Below, in pieces: positions 9,402 through 18,260 of a stretch of DNA of 64,000 nucleotides. The notes under the pieces are model-generated. The model saw nothing but the letters and a program-made list of their open reading frames with translations, was not told the origin of the DNA and made no database searches. A program made the position numbers and the translations under genes. This stretch comes from Bog-473 sp963764305 (lineage in GTDB: Bacteria > Actinomycetota > Acidimicrobiia > Acidimicrobiales > RAAP-2), in assembly GCA_963764305.1 (NCBI GenBank), contig CAVXSD010000010.1:1060233-1124232 (forward strand), read 5' to 3'. The first letter of the stretch is position 1; every line of letters begins with the position of its first letter.

Positions 9402-9700
9402 ATGTCTGGCATGACGCTCGATGACGTGATGTCGAGGCGCAGCCAGATCCTCGAGTTCGTGCGGGCCCGGAAGGTGGCCCGGAAGGCCAGTCGCGTCCCC
9501 CTTTTCGGTTCCGTCGTCCGAGCTGAGTCCGGGCCAGAGAGCGACGTGGACTTCTTGGTCGACTTCGAACCGGAGCAGCACTCGATCGGGCAGGCCTGTT
9601 TCGTGACCTCGAAGGGTTGTTCGGTATCGACCTCGAGGTTGTCTCCGCAGGCGGGCTGAAAGACCGACACGATGAATCCGCCTCGAGGGAGCCGTGGACG
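9402..9700 (+). pseudogene. Minimal nucleotidyltransferase (MNT-type), frameshifted
   Basis: From ATG 9402 (or 9411) the frame reads MTLDDVMSRRSQILEFVRAR, then the nucleotidyltransferase core PLFGSVVRAESGPESDVDFL (GSxxR...SDxDxLV with both metal Asp). After EPEQHSIGQ the frame loses sense, but the neighbouring frame continues with LFRDLEGLFGIDLEVVSAGG and LKDRHDE, the expected MNT ending. One single-base indel near 9590 therefore splits the gene. MNT proteins act as AMP-transferase antitoxins with a HEPN toxin. The sequence immediately downstream (from 9695) does not convincingly encode a HEPN partner. It may be a true pseudogene or a sequencing error. Confidence 0.7.
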
Positions 9701-10134
9701 CCGACAGGGAGTTGGTCCGTTGGGAGAGAAGTTCCAGCGAGCGGAACATTCTGGCGACCAGGAAGAGATGGACGAGGACGAACGAAGACGAGATCTTCGA
9801 AGGCACAGGCATGAGATCCGACGAGGCTCCGGAGCTCCCAGACGAAGTAACAGAGGTTGCGTCGCCGCCTGTGGCGATCACGGTTCTGCTGGGCCGTCTT
9901 GATGCGGGCTTGGGCGCGCGCCCAACGTGCGGCGAGTACTGGTGCCGGTCGCGAGGCACGGCACTCGGGGGACGAGGCCGGAGCCCCGGGGGCGCGCCGC
10001 GCTCAATCGACGGGTGCACGGCGACAGTCAACGTAGTGAACGAACCTGACGAACAGATGACGGAGAGGCGCACGGCGGCCGGATGACCAAGCCCGTAGCC
10101 TGAACCCGATGTCACGCGTGAGGTCACCCGTTCG
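9701..10134. other. Gap upstream of the two-component genes
   Basis: Frames remain open here on both strands because of high GC, but none resembles a known family or has a ribosome site. This would be the expected place for a HEPN partner of the MNT remnant; I could not recognise one. The promoter of the response-regulator operon must lie toward 10134. Confidence 0.45.
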
Positions 10135-10803
10135 ATGAGAGTTCTGGTGGCAGAGGACGATGCCGCGTTGCGGTCGGTCCTCGAGCGTGGCCTCCGGGAG
10201 AACGGCTACGTCGTCGACGCGGTCACAGACGGCACTGCAGCCCTCCGACACCTTCGTGCGTACGACTACGACGTCGTGGTGCTCGACTGGCGCATGCCGG
10301 AGCGCACCGGGATCGAGGTCGTGGCCGAGGCGAGGAAGCGCGGCGACCGCACACCGATCCTCATGCTCACCGCCCGCGACACCCCGTCGGACCGGGTCAC
10401 GGGCCTCAACGCTGGTGCCGACGACTACCTGGTCAAGCCGTTCGACTTCCCCGAGCTTGTTGCCCGAGTCCAGGCCCTGCAGCGCCGCCCACCGCTTGCA
10501 GTGGGACCGGTGCTGGCATGTGCCGACCTCCGTTTCGATCCGGCCACCCGGGAGGTCACCGTGTCTGGGCAGCCCGTTGCATTGACGGCGATCGAGTTGT
10601 TGTTGGTCGAGCTCCTGCTGCGCCGGTCCCCGAGCGTCTTGACGCGCCGCGTGATCGCCACCCAGGTCTGGGACAACGAGGCCGACGCCGTTGGATCGAA
10701 CACCATTGACGTACACGTGGCCCGGGTGCGCGCCAAGTTGAGCGCGAGCAGGGCGCGCATCGAGACGGTACGCGGCACCGGGTACCGGATGGTCGAGACG
10801 TGA
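10135..10803 (+). CDS. OmpR/PhoB-family response regulator
   Basis: 222 residues from ATG 10135. The receiver domain (1-115) has the acidic pocket VAEDDAALRS, the phospho-acceptor Asp51 in VVVLDWRMPER, and the conserved Lys in YLVKPFDFPEL. The winged-helix domain (125-222) shows RFDPATREVTV, LTAIELLLVELLL and VRGTGYRMVE, so it binds DNA as an OmpR/PhoB-type regulator. Its stop overlaps the GTG start of the kinase gene by four bases, so the two are translationally coupled. The overlapping redox/arabinan operon starts 50 bases after the kinase and is a plausible target; that is inference from position only. Confidence 0.95.
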   Translation: MRVLVAEDDAALRSVLERGLRENGYVVDAVTDGTAALRHLRAYDYDVVVLDWRMPERTGIEVVAEARKRGDRTPILMLTARDTPSDRVTGLNAGADDYLVKPFDFPELVARVQALQRRPPLAVGPVLACADLRFDPATREVTVSGQPVALTAIELLLVELLLRRSPSVLTRRVIATQVWDNEADAVGSNTIDVHVARVRAKLSASRARIETVRGTGYRMVET

Positions 10804-12075
10804 AGACGAGTCGGGGACACCGACGGCATGCGGTGCGCGTCGCCGCGGTGGCCACGCTGATTGTCTTAGGGCTCTATGTCGTCGCCGCCATCATCTTGAA
10901 TCTGATCGTGACGAACCATCTGACCAGCACGACAGACAATCGCCTCGCCGATCGTCTCAGGGACGCTCAGCAGCAGACGCTCACGTTGCCGGGATCGGCC
11001 ACGCGGGAAGGTGGCACGGACGTCGACGATGCACCGGTGTTCCTATGGTCGATCGCGCGCTCCGGGACAGTGACCGCCTTGACGCCGACGGCGCCGCCTC
11101 TGCCGGCACGTCACTGGGGGCCAGACCCTGTGGTGCTCGATATTGGTGGCTCTACCCTCCGGTTCGACACATCGCGGACGCACGATGCCGTTCTGGTGGC
11201 CGGTCAGAGCACGGCCGCGACGTCGAACATCCAATCGGCGCTCCTGGTCGCCGAGCTCGTCTTCGGTGTGATCCTGGCCGTTGCCGTGTTCGCCGGTGCG
11301 ACGGTCGTTGGCCTGCGCGCTTCCGCTCCCTCCGAGCTCGTCCGTCGCCGCCAAGCGGAATTCACCGCCGATGCCTCGCATGAGCTGCGCACCCCGATTT
11401 CGGTGATCGAGGCCGAGGTGGGCCTGGCCCTCGACCGGCCAGCGCGACCCGGTCGCCTACCGGGAGGTGCTCGAACGGGTGGGCCGGGAGAGCGTCCGGC
11501 TACGCCGGATCGTCGAGGACCTGCTTTGGCTGGCCCGGGTCGACAGTGAGCAACCACAGCCAGGTGACGCCGACCTCGCGGATGTGGGCGAAGTGGTCGA
11601 GATGTGCGTGGCGCGCTTCGGTGCCCTGGCGGCTGGGCACGGGGTCGATCTCTCCATGCAACGGGTTGGCAGCGGACCCTTCACCGTGCAGGCGCAGCCC
11701 GACCTCATCGACCGCTTGGCCGGGGTCCTCATCGACAACGCGTGCAAGTTCGCGGGTGAGGAGGGCACGGTCGAGGTCAGCGTGCGCGACTGGGGCACAC
11801 GGGTGGATCTGCGCGTCGACGACTCCGGCCCCGGGATCCCGGAGGACCAGCGGGACGCCGTGTTCGACCGGTTCCACCGGGCCACGGACACGGTGGCAGG
11901 CACAGGCCTCGGTCTGGCCATCGCCGACTCCGTCGTGCGTTCGACGCAAGGACGTTGGGCGATCGGGGTTGCCGATCTGGGGGGCGCTCGCTTGGAGATC
12001 TCCTGGCGAAAGGTGCCGGAGCGGAAGGGAAAGCCCGACCAGACCGGTGAGGCTCTTAGTGAATCCTTAGCCTGA
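10800..12075 (+). pseudogene. Sensor histidine kinase with a single frameshift
   Basis: GTG start at 10800, overlapping the regulator stop. The first part has a membrane helix (residues 13-37), an extracytoplasmic sensor region (about 40-145), a second helix (148-171) and the H-box DASHELRTPISVIEAEVG with His194. Near 11437-11440 the frame shifts by one base; the other frame resumes with RDPVAYREVLERVGRESVRL and carries the ATPase blocks: N-box IDNACKFA, DDSGPGIPED, FDRFHRA and GTGLGLAIADS. The C-terminus ends at 12075. Both halves are otherwise undamaged, so this is either a very recent mutation or an error in the run of C and G at 11436-11450. Confidence 0.85.
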
Positions 12076-12125
12076 GCCCTTCGCTCTTCATGTGAGCGTC
12101 AGGGTGTGCCAGTACTCTGCTCCGC

Positions 12126-12452
12126 ATGGCACGAGTGCGGCAGCCCACTCCGGCGCAGCGGCGCCGTGCGGCATCCCTGCGCCGCGACAGCGCGCTGAAC
12201 CGGCTGTCGAGCATCACTGGGGCCATTGCCGTTGCCACGATCGCCGCGGTGGGGGCGCTGGGCATCTACGTCGGCAAGGCCCTGCCGGGGCACCATGCGC
12301 CCTCGAGCGCCGGGGCGACCACCGCAGGCGTGCCGTCGGGCAACACCGCACCGAGCGCAGGCGCCTCGAGTTCCCCGAACTCCCTCAACCCCCCGTCGAC
12401 CCGGCCACAGGCTGCATCGGGGCCTCCGCCGGTGACCAGCGGGTCGACTTGA
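12126..12452 (+). CDS. Small membrane-anchored Ser/Pro-rich protein, first gene of the operon
   Basis: 108 residues from ATG 12126. A basic N-terminus (RVRQPTPAQRRRAASLRRDS) precedes one membrane helix (GAIAVATIAAVGALGIYVG) and a low-complexity extracytoplasmic tail rich in Ser, Pro, Ala and Thr. Its TGA overlaps the ATG of the ApbE gene (TGATG), which indicates translational coupling. In similar clusters a small flavinylated protein would be expected here, but no clear FMN-binding domain is present; only a short SSAGATTAG stretch faintly recalls ApbE acceptor motifs. Function unknown. Confidence 0.75.
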   Translation: MARVRQPTPAQRRRAASLRRDSALNRLSSITGAIAVATIAAVGALGIYVGKALPGHHAPSSAGATTAGVPSGNTAPSAGASSSPNSLNPPSTRPQAASGPPPVTSGST

Positions 12453-13417
12453 TGGCCGAGGCCTGTGCCTCCGCCGACCGCCAACACGTCTACCGGACCC
12501 GGGCCCTCGGTTCCATTGCGGAGCTCGTCACCGACGCCGGCACACTCTTCGAGGCATCGGCCATGCTCGAACTTGAGCTCGAGCGCATCGATCTCGTGGC
12601 CAGCCGGTTCCGGAGCGACTCGGAGCTGAGCCGGTTGAACGCCGCCGCAGGGACTGAGGTCGTTGTCAGCCACGATCTCTTCGAGGCGATCGACGTCGCG
12701 CTCGCCATGGCCGAGGCGACCGATGGGTTGGTCGACCCCACCGTCGGGGCGGCCATGAACAGCCTGGGCTACGACCGCGATTTCGCCGATGTCCTTCCCG
12801 GGGTCGACGGCGACCTTCCGCCGGAGCGAGCCGTGCCCGGGTGGCGCTCTGTCTCCGTCGACCGCAGCCGGCGCGCGGTCCGCCTCCTGGCGCACACCTC
12901 CCTCGACCTCGGCGCCACAGCCAAGGCGCTGTCGGCAGACCGAGCGGCTGCGACCATCCACGGCGCGCTCGGGTGTGGCGTGCTCGTTTCGCTCGGCGGC
13001 GATGCGTCCGCGGCCGGCCCGGCACCCGCCGGCGGGTTCAACATCGGCATCGCAGACACCTGCACCTCTCGCGCCCCCGCCGAGGCAATCGCCATCTCGT
13101 CGGGCGGACTCGCGTCGTCGGGCATCGGCGTCCGCCACTGGCGATTGGGGGCACACCAGGTCCACCACATTGTGGATCCGGCCACCGGGTTGTCTGCGTC
13201 GCCCTGCTGGCGCACGGTCTCGACGGCGGCGGCGACCTGTGTACAGGCGAACGCGGCGTCCACGGCAGCGATCGTGCTGGGAGCGCGCGCCGTCGACTGG
13301 CTGGAAGACCACGGGCTCCCGGCGCGCCTCGTGCGGCTCGACGGGACGGTCGTCTACACGGAAAGCTGGCCGATCCCGGAACCTCGTCCGCCCGTGCCGG
13401 AGGCGAGCACCCGATGA
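12452..13417 (+). CDS. apbE: ApbE-family FAD:protein FMN transferase
   Basis: 321 residues from ATG 12452, chosen by the TGATG overlap with the preceding gene. Conserved ApbE blocks are visible: LELERIDLVASRFRSDSELS, ATDGLVDPTVGAAMNSLGYD, LDLGATAKALSADRAA, GVLVSLGGDASAAG, ISSGGLASSGIG and HHIVDPATGLSA, which holds the metal and FAD pocket residues. ApbE transfers FMN from FAD to a Thr or Ser of an extracytoplasmic redox protein. No obvious signal peptide is visible, so its cellular side is uncertain. Its stop overlaps the next start (ATGA). It probably flavinylates a partner of the adjacent membrane cytochrome. Confidence 0.9.
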   Translation: MAEACASADRQHVYRTRALGSIAELVTDAGTLFEASAMLELELERIDLVASRFRSDSELSRLNAAAGTEVVVSHDLFEAIDVALAMAEATDGLVDPTVGAAMNSLGYDRDFADVLPGVDGDLPPERAVPGWRSVSVDRSRRAVRLLAHTSLDLGATAKALSADRAAATIHGALGCGVLVSLGGDASAAGPAPAGGFNIGIADTCTSRAPAEAIAISSGGLASSGIGVRHWRLGAHQVHHIVDPATGLSASPCWRTVSTAAATCVQANAASTAAIVLGARAVDWLEDHGLPARLVRLDGTVVYTESWPIPEPRPPVPEASTR

Positions 13418-14526
13418 CCGCGACCATGCTGGCCACCGTCGGCCACGGCTCGACCGCACTGTGGTATCTGACGCGGGCGACCGGCCTCGTCTCGCTCGTC
13501 CTGCTGTCGGCAACCGTCGCGCTCGGGACCGTCGCTTCGGTTGGATGGACGAGCGACCGCTGGCCTCGCTTCCTCTCGCAATCGGTGCATCGGAACCTGT
13601 CGCTGTTCAGCATCGCTCTCATCGGTGTGCACGTCGTCACAACAGTCGCTGACGGCTACGTCCCCATCGGGCTGGCTGACGCCATCATCCCCTTTCGCTC
13701 CCCCTACCGCCCGATCTGGGTGGGGCTCGGGGCGGTGGCGTTCGACATGCTCCTGGCCGTCGCGATCACCAGCGCGCTGCGCCGACGCATCGGCGTGGCG
13801 GCATGGAGGGGAGTCCACTGGCTGGCCTATGCGTGCTGGCCGATCGCGGTGGTCCACGGCCTGGGCTCAGGCTCGGACCCCCGTCTGCCCGGGGCGTTGC
13901 TCGTGTTCATCGTCTGCACGACCGGTGTCGCCGCTGCAGTCGCCTGGCGCCTGGCGGCCGGGTGGGCGCGCTCAGTGACCTGGCGGATCGGCGCAGCCAT
14001 CGCAGGCGCTGCGGTGCTGGTGCTGATCGCGGCATTCGCGGCTGCCGGTCCGCTCCGGTCCGGCTGGTCCCACCGGGCCGGCACCTCATCCGCCCTCCTG
14101 GCCCAGTTGTCCGGCTCCGCCTCGGCGTCGTTCTCCTCTGCGCCCTCGACCCCCCCGTCCACCACCGCGCCGCCTGCCGGGGGGATCCCGACTGCCCCCT
14201 TCGAGACAACCGTGTCGGGAACGATCGCCACGTCTCCGCCCGGTGCCGACGGCGACGCCGAGGTCACCCTTGGCCTGCGGCTGGCCGACACCACCGTGCC
14301 CCTGCAGGTGCGCATCATCGGACCCGCCGTCAACGGCGGCGTCGCCCTGCGCCGGAGTGAGGTGACCTTCGGGCAGCTGAACGGTCAGGTGACCGCCCTC
14401 GACGGCTCTACCATCGGTGCGAATGTGACCGGACCGACGGGGTCGCTCAGCCTGACCATGGACCTGTCGCTGGATCCCGGCGCCGGCACAGTCACCGGCC
14501 ACCTCTCGGGAAGCGCAGCACAATGA
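13414..14526 (+). CDS. Ferric-reductase-like transmembrane cytochrome b with extracytoplasmic C-terminal domain
   Basis: 370 residues from ATG 13414, overlapping apbE by four bases. Six or so helices span residues 15-215. The His-bearing helices SQSVHRNLSLFSIALIGVHV and GVHWLAYACWPIAVVHGLGS supply paired heme ligands as in ferric-reductase-like (FRD) domains. A further helix (AAIAGAAVLVLIAAFAAAGP) leads to a Ser/Thr/Pro linker and a ~110-residue all-beta-looking domain (TVSGTIATSPPGADGDAEVT to the end) on the outside. The protein would carry electrons across the membrane. The C-terminal domain is not one I recognise; it sits where an FMN-binding domain would be expected. Confidence 0.82.
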   Translation: MTATMLATVGHGSTALWYLTRATGLVSLVLLSATVALGTVASVGWTSDRWPRFLSQSVHRNLSLFSIALIGVHVVTTVADGYVPIGLADAIIPFRSPYRPIWVGLGAVAFDMLLAVAITSALRRRIGVAAWRGVHWLAYACWPIAVVHGLGSGSDPRLPGALLVFIVCTTGVAAAVAWRLAAGWARSVTWRIGAAIAGAAVLVLIAAFAAAGPLRSGWSHRAGTSSALLAQLSGSASASFSSAPSTPPSTTAPPAGGIPTAPFETTVSGTIATSPPGADGDAEVTLGLRLADTTVPLQVRIIGPAVNGGVALRRSEVTFGQLNGQVTALDGSTIGANVTGPTGSLSLTMDLSLDPGAGTVTGHLSGSAAQ

Positions 14527-15836
14527 GCCTCACCCTCCGTCACGACACCACGGCCCCGCCGAGGACGGCCACCCGCCTGCTGCACGGGCTCGCCGGCGGC
14601 GGTGCCCCGGACCCGGGGCTGCGGACCCATCTCGACCGGTGGGGCGAGCTCCATCCCCAGCCGCACCGGCTGATCGAGGAGCTCGAGGCGAGCGGGCTCG
14701 TCGGCCACGGTGGGGCGTGGTTTCCCGTGGCGACCAAGTGGCGGGCGGTCGCCGGGGCCTCGCGTCGCCGCCCCGTGGTGGTGGCCAATGGCGCCGAAGG
14801 CGAGCCCGCCAGCCGCAAGGACGCGTTGCTGCTCACGCGTGCACCGCATCTGGTGCTCGACGGCCTCGCGCTGGCAGCGACCACCCTGGGCGCCCAGCAG
14901 GCGATCGTGTACGTCCCAGCGTCGAGCATCCCGACGATCCAGGCCGCGCTTGCCGAGCGCCATGCCCACGGACTCGATCCGATCGCCATCGAGCTCGCCG
15001 AGTCTCCCGATACGTTCATCGCAGGTCAGGAGTCCGCGGTTGTCAACGCACTCGGCCGGCGCCGGGACGCGGTCCCGTCCTTCGTCGGGTTGGCCACCAT
15101 CCGCGAGCGCGGTGTCGGTGGGCGTCCCACGCTGGTGCACAACGTCGAGACGCTGGCCCAGGTGGCGCTGATTGCCCGCTTCGGCGCGGCATGGTTCCGG
15201 AGGGTTGGCACGCACGAGAACCCGGGCACCATGCTGCTGACGGTCAACGGACCCGGCCCTCCCCTGGTCGTCGAGGCGGCGCTCGGCTCCTCCCTCCGCG
15301 CCGCGACGGGTCTCGGAGAAGACGCTCTCGCGCGTACCCGCGCCTTCCTCCTCGGGGGCTACGGGGGCGCCTGGGTCCCGCCGGAGGTCTTCCGCGACCT
15401 CCCCGTGTCGGAGAGAGCCGCACGGAGGGTCGGCGCGACACTCGGCGCCGGCGTGATCGTGCCGCTGCCTCGTGACGTCTGCCCCCTGGCCGAGATGGCG
15501 GATGTCGTGCGGTATATGGAGGGGCAGGGCGCCGGCCAGTGCGGCCCGTGCGTGCACGGCCTGGCCGAGTTGGCCGAAGCGATGGACCGCCTGGCGTACG
15601 GCGGTCGGGGAGGATCCCACCCCGACCGCATCCTCGAGATCTGCACCCTGGTCGAAGGGAGGGGCGCCTGCCGCCATCCGGACGGGGTCGTCCGGTTCGT
15701 GCGTACCGGGCTCGGCGTGTTCGACCACGAGGTCGCATCGCACCAACGACGGCTCCCCTGTCCGCAAGAGCGGGCGGCCCGGGTGCTCCCCGTGGCGGGC
15801 CCGATCTCGCGAAGAAGGCTGGTCAGCCGGGCGTGA
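14523..15836 (+). CDS. NuoF-like NADH dehydrogenase (FMN and 4Fe-4S) subunit
   Basis: 437 residues from ATG 14523 (ATGA overlap). It has the NuoF/HoxF fold: SGLVGHGGAWFPVATKWRAV (glycine-rich NADH/FMN site), VVANGAEGEPASRKDALLL, VYVPASSIPTIQ, GRPTLVHNVETLAQVALIAR, and the cluster-binding end GQGAGQCGPCVHGLAELAEA with ICTLVEGRGACRHPDGVVRF. The N-terminal thioredoxin-like part and NuoE/NuoG partners of complex I are absent nearby. It most likely oxidises NAD(P)H and passes electrons to the ferredoxin encoded next and the membrane cytochrome. That path is inference from operon order. Confidence 0.87.
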   Translation: MSLTLRHDTTAPPRTATRLLHGLAGGGAPDPGLRTHLDRWGELHPQPHRLIEELEASGLVGHGGAWFPVATKWRAVAGASRRRPVVVANGAEGEPASRKDALLLTRAPHLVLDGLALAATTLGAQQAIVYVPASSIPTIQAALAERHAHGLDPIAIELAESPDTFIAGQESAVVNALGRRRDAVPSFVGLATIRERGVGGRPTLVHNVETLAQVALIARFGAAWFRRVGTHENPGTMLLTVNGPGPPLVVEAALGSSLRAATGLGEDALARTRAFLLGGYGGAWVPPEVFRDLPVSERAARRVGATLGAGVIVPLPRDVCPLAEMADVVRYMEGQGAGQCGPCVHGLAELAEAMDRLAYGGRGGSHPDRILEICTLVEGRGACRHPDGVVRFVRTGLGVFDHEVASHQRRLPCPQERAARVLPVAGPISRRRLVSRA

Positions 15837-16048
15837 GGCGTCGGAGGCTGGAATTGGTTCTCGACCCGGTCGCGTGCGACGGGCGCGGCGTCTGCGCCGA
15901 GATGCTCCCCGAACACATCGAACTCGATCGGTGGGGGTATCCCGTCATCGATGGCACTGACATCGTCCCCGCCCTGGTCGAACATGCCGTACGCGCGGTG
16001 CGGTCGTGTCCGAAGCAGGCCCTGCACCTGGTGGAGCGGACGTGTTGA
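15833..16048 (+). CDS. Small ferredoxin (3Fe-4S/4Fe-4S single-cluster type)
   Basis: 71 residues from GTG 15833, overlapping the NuoF-like stop by four bases. The sequence LDPVACDGRGVCAEMLPEHI, then the late Cys-Pro pair in VRSCPKQALHLVE, matches the actinobacterial single-cluster ferredoxin family (CxxxxxC...CP). Only three cysteines sit at cluster positions (with a late non-cluster Cys at the C-terminus), which favours a 3Fe-4S cluster. It is the natural electron shuttle between the NuoF-like subunit and the membrane cytochrome. Confidence 0.85.
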   Translation: MRRRRLELVLDPVACDGRGVCAEMLPEHIELDRWGYPVIDGTDIVPALVEHAVRAVRSCPKQALHLVERTC

Positions 16049-17286
16049 GCCCACCTAAGGAAGAGGTCGACGAGCGCGAGCGGGGTTTGCGGTCCGCCCG
16101 GAGGGTCGGGAGACCGCGTTGGTCGAGGTCGCCGGTCCATCGCCGTCGGCGCCGCATCCTCGCGGCCCTCGGTGCTGCTTTCGGGATCTTCTTCCTCTGG
16201 TTCGCGCTCTCGCTCGGCAGCGCACTGACCAATCCAGCCCTCGGAACCTCCATGGGAGCGCGGGCCGCGGAGTGGTTCCGCGGGCACGGTGGGGCGTCCA
16301 TCGTCGTCTGGGCGGAGAACGAGTGGTACTCCCACCACCAGCCGAAGATCGGCGGCACCCTCGCCGCCGGAACAATTCGCAAGCCAAGAGTGGTTCCCAC
16401 CACAACACCGACCGTCGCCATCGTGCCGCACCTTCCCGTTCCGGCGTCCGTCGCGCCGTTCGCCAGCCCACCGGTCGCGGGCGAGGGCCAGTGGTCTCCG
16501 GTCGGGCGCACGGTGGACGGTCTGCCCGCCGTCTACGAGACGATGCTCCGGCCCGACGCCGTCCATACGAGCTATGTGGTGGGCATCGCCTGGATGGACA
16601 CCGAGCTCCTGAAGGCCACGCTGTATTCGGGCAGCGCTATCCCGGGCGGGGGCCCCTACACCCATACCGCTCCGATCTCGCCAACCGATGCCACCTCACT
16701 TGTCGCCGCCTTCAACGCGGGATTCTTGATGCCCGGTGCAAACGGCGGGTACTTCACGGACAACAAGACCGTCATTCCCTTGCGGACGGGGGCCGCCTCG
16801 TTCGTGGTCTACAAGAACGGATCGAGCACCGTGGGTCAATGGGGACGTGATGTCACCATGGCGCCCAACGTCGTGTCAGTGCGACAGAACCTTGACCTGC
16901 TTGTCGACAACGGGCAGGTGGTACCGGCGGCAAGTAACCCGGATTCCACGGCATGGGGAGCCACGTTGGGCGGCCGCCTCTACGTGTGGCGGTCGGGACT
17001 CGGTGTCACGGCGGACGGCGCCCTGGTGTACGTGGGTGGTCCCGGGCTCAACATCTTGGACCTGGCCAACATCTTGGTGCGGGCCGGGGCGGTGCGGGCC
17101 ATGGAACTCGATATCAATACCGACTGGGTCAACTTCAGCAGCTACCAGCCCTCGACCACGGTGGGCCCGGCCACTCCCGCCAACGGTACCGAGCTCCTGT
17201 CCGGAATGACCGGGACTCCCGGTCGTTACTTCGAACCGTGGTGGGCCCGGGACTTCATCACCATGTCGGCGGCGGTCGGCAAGTGA
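16042..17286 (+). CDS. Membrane-anchored phosphodiester glycosidase (NAGPA-like) domain protein
   Basis: About 414 residues from GTG 16042; TTG 16045 is an alternative. The start overlaps the ferredoxin gene. A basic head (RPRWSRSPVHRRRRRILAAL) and one helix (ILAALGAAFGIFFLWFALSLG) anchor the protein. The extracytoplasmic domain shows the NAGPA/DUF2233 pattern: LVAAFNAGFLMPGANGGYFT, VYKNGSSTVGQWGRDVTMAP, VRQNLDLLVDNGQVVPA, a GVTADGALVYVGG block, and AMELDINTDWVNFSSYQP, which has the catalytic-site Asp region. Such enzymes cut phosphodiester-linked sugars, so an envelope-glycan role fits the arabinan genes that follow. Substrate unknown. Confidence 0.8.
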   Translation: MLSPPKEEVDERERGLRSARRVGRPRWSRSPVHRRRRRILAALGAAFGIFFLWFALSLGSALTNPALGTSMGARAAEWFRGHGGASIVVWAENEWYSHHQPKIGGTLAAGTIRKPRVVPTTTPTVAIVPHLPVPASVAPFASPPVAGEGQWSPVGRTVDGLPAVYETMLRPDAVHTSYVVGIAWMDTELLKATLYSGSAIPGGGPYTHTAPISPTDATSLVAAFNAGFLMPGANGGYFTDNKTVIPLRTGAASFVVYKNGSSTVGQWGRDVTMAPNVVSVRQNLDLLVDNGQVVPAASNPDSTAWGATLGGRLYVWRSGLGVTADGALVYVGGPGLNILDLANILVRAGAVRAMELDINTDWVNFSSYQPSTTVGPATPANGTELLSGMTGTPGRYFEPWWARDFITMSAAVGK

Positions 17287-18260
17287 CGTGGGTGGGGAAG
17301 GTGCCGCACGAGGAGCCGCGACCGGCACACCGCGTCGAGCCACTGCCACTGCACCCTCTCGGCTCGGCCGCGTCCCGCTCGACCCTTGGTCTGCTGGCCC
17401 GGGGTGCCCGCCCGCGCCAATGGCTCAAGAACCTCCTCGTCTTCATGGCACCCGCTGCCGCGGGCGTGCTTGTTGAATGGCACACCGCGCTGCGCGCGAT
17501 CGGGGCCTTCTTCGTGTTCTGCGTCGTCGCGTCGGGCACGTACCTGGTCAACGACGTGATCGATGCGGGGGCGGACCGGTACCACCCGGTCAAGCGGCGT
17601 CGGCCGGTGGCGAGCGGAGCGCTCCGACCAGGGACCGCGGCCACCGCTGGCGCCGCCCTCATTGCAATGGCCATCGCGTTGGCGATTCTGATCGGACCGT
17701 GGGCGTTCGCCATCATCGTTGCCTCCTATGCCGGCTTGAGCATCGCTTACAGCATCCGTTTGAAGCGAGAACCCGTCATGGAGCTGGCGGTGGTCGCTGC
17801 CTGCTTCGTGTTGCGCGCCATCGCCGGTGGCGTGGTTGTGAACGTGCCGCTCTCCGATTGGTTCCTTGTCTTTACTTCCTTCGCCGCATTGTTCATCGTG
17901 ACCGGGAAGCGTTGCGCAGAGCTCACCCATTCGGGGAGCGAACAGGGCATGCACCGCCCCGTGCTCGATCAGTACAGCGAGTCCTTCCTCAAATCGACCC
18001 TGACGATCTCGGCCACGGTGACGGTCGCGTCCTACTGTCTGTGGGCGTTCGCCCGCTCGGGGCTGCTCGCCCACGCCGGAGACCACATCATCTGGGTGGA
18101 GCTGACGGTCATCCCCCTCGTCCTCTCGGTCCTGCACATCCTCCGTCTCCTTGACGCCGGCCAGGGCGGCGAGCCCGAGAACCTGGCCCTGCGTGATCAC
18201 GTCCTTCATGGCTACGGGGTACTCTGGCTGGTCCTTATGGGCATCGGCCTCTACGGATGA
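17283..18260 (+). CDS. ubiA: UbiA-family decaprenyl-phosphate phosphoribosyltransferase
   Basis: 325 residues from GTG 17283 (GTGA overlap). After ARGARPRQWLKNLLVFMAP comes the first Asp-rich motif NDVIDAGADRYHPVKRRRP (residues 90-108), which binds Mg-PRPP, and the second motif YSIRLKREPVMELAVVAACF. About eight helices follow the UbiA pattern. This matches mycobacterial Rv3806c, which joins PRPP to decaprenyl phosphate, the first membrane step to decaprenyl-phospho-arabinose. The next two genes encode the epimerase pair that finishes the pathway, which supports the assignment over a generic prenyltransferase. The 5-phosphate phosphatase is not evident in the window. Confidence 0.92.
   Translation: MTWVGKVPHEEPRPAHRVEPLPLHPLGSAASRSTLGLLARGARPRQWLKNLLVFMAPAAAGVLVEWHTALRAIGAFFVFCVVASGTYLVNDVIDAGADRYHPVKRRRPVASGALRPGTAATAGAALIAMAIALAILIGPWAFAIIVASYAGLSIAYSIRLKREPVMELAVVAACFVLRAIAGGVVVNVPLSDWFLVFTSFAALFIVTGKRCAELTHSGSEQGMHRPVLDQYSESFLKSTLTISATVTVASYCLWAFARSGLLAHAGDHIIWVELTVIPLVLSVLHILRLLDAGQGGEPENLALRDHVLHGYGVLWLVLMGIGLYG

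Noticed and set aside
12266..13513. A 415-codon minus frame opposite apbE
   Set aside because: Shadow of apbE; composition is Arg/Gly/Asp-rich and there is no start signal.
14385..15767. A 460-codon minus frame opposite the NuoF-like gene
   Set aside because: The plus-strand product is a clear NuoF-like protein with cluster cysteines; the antisense frame has no family and no ribosome site.
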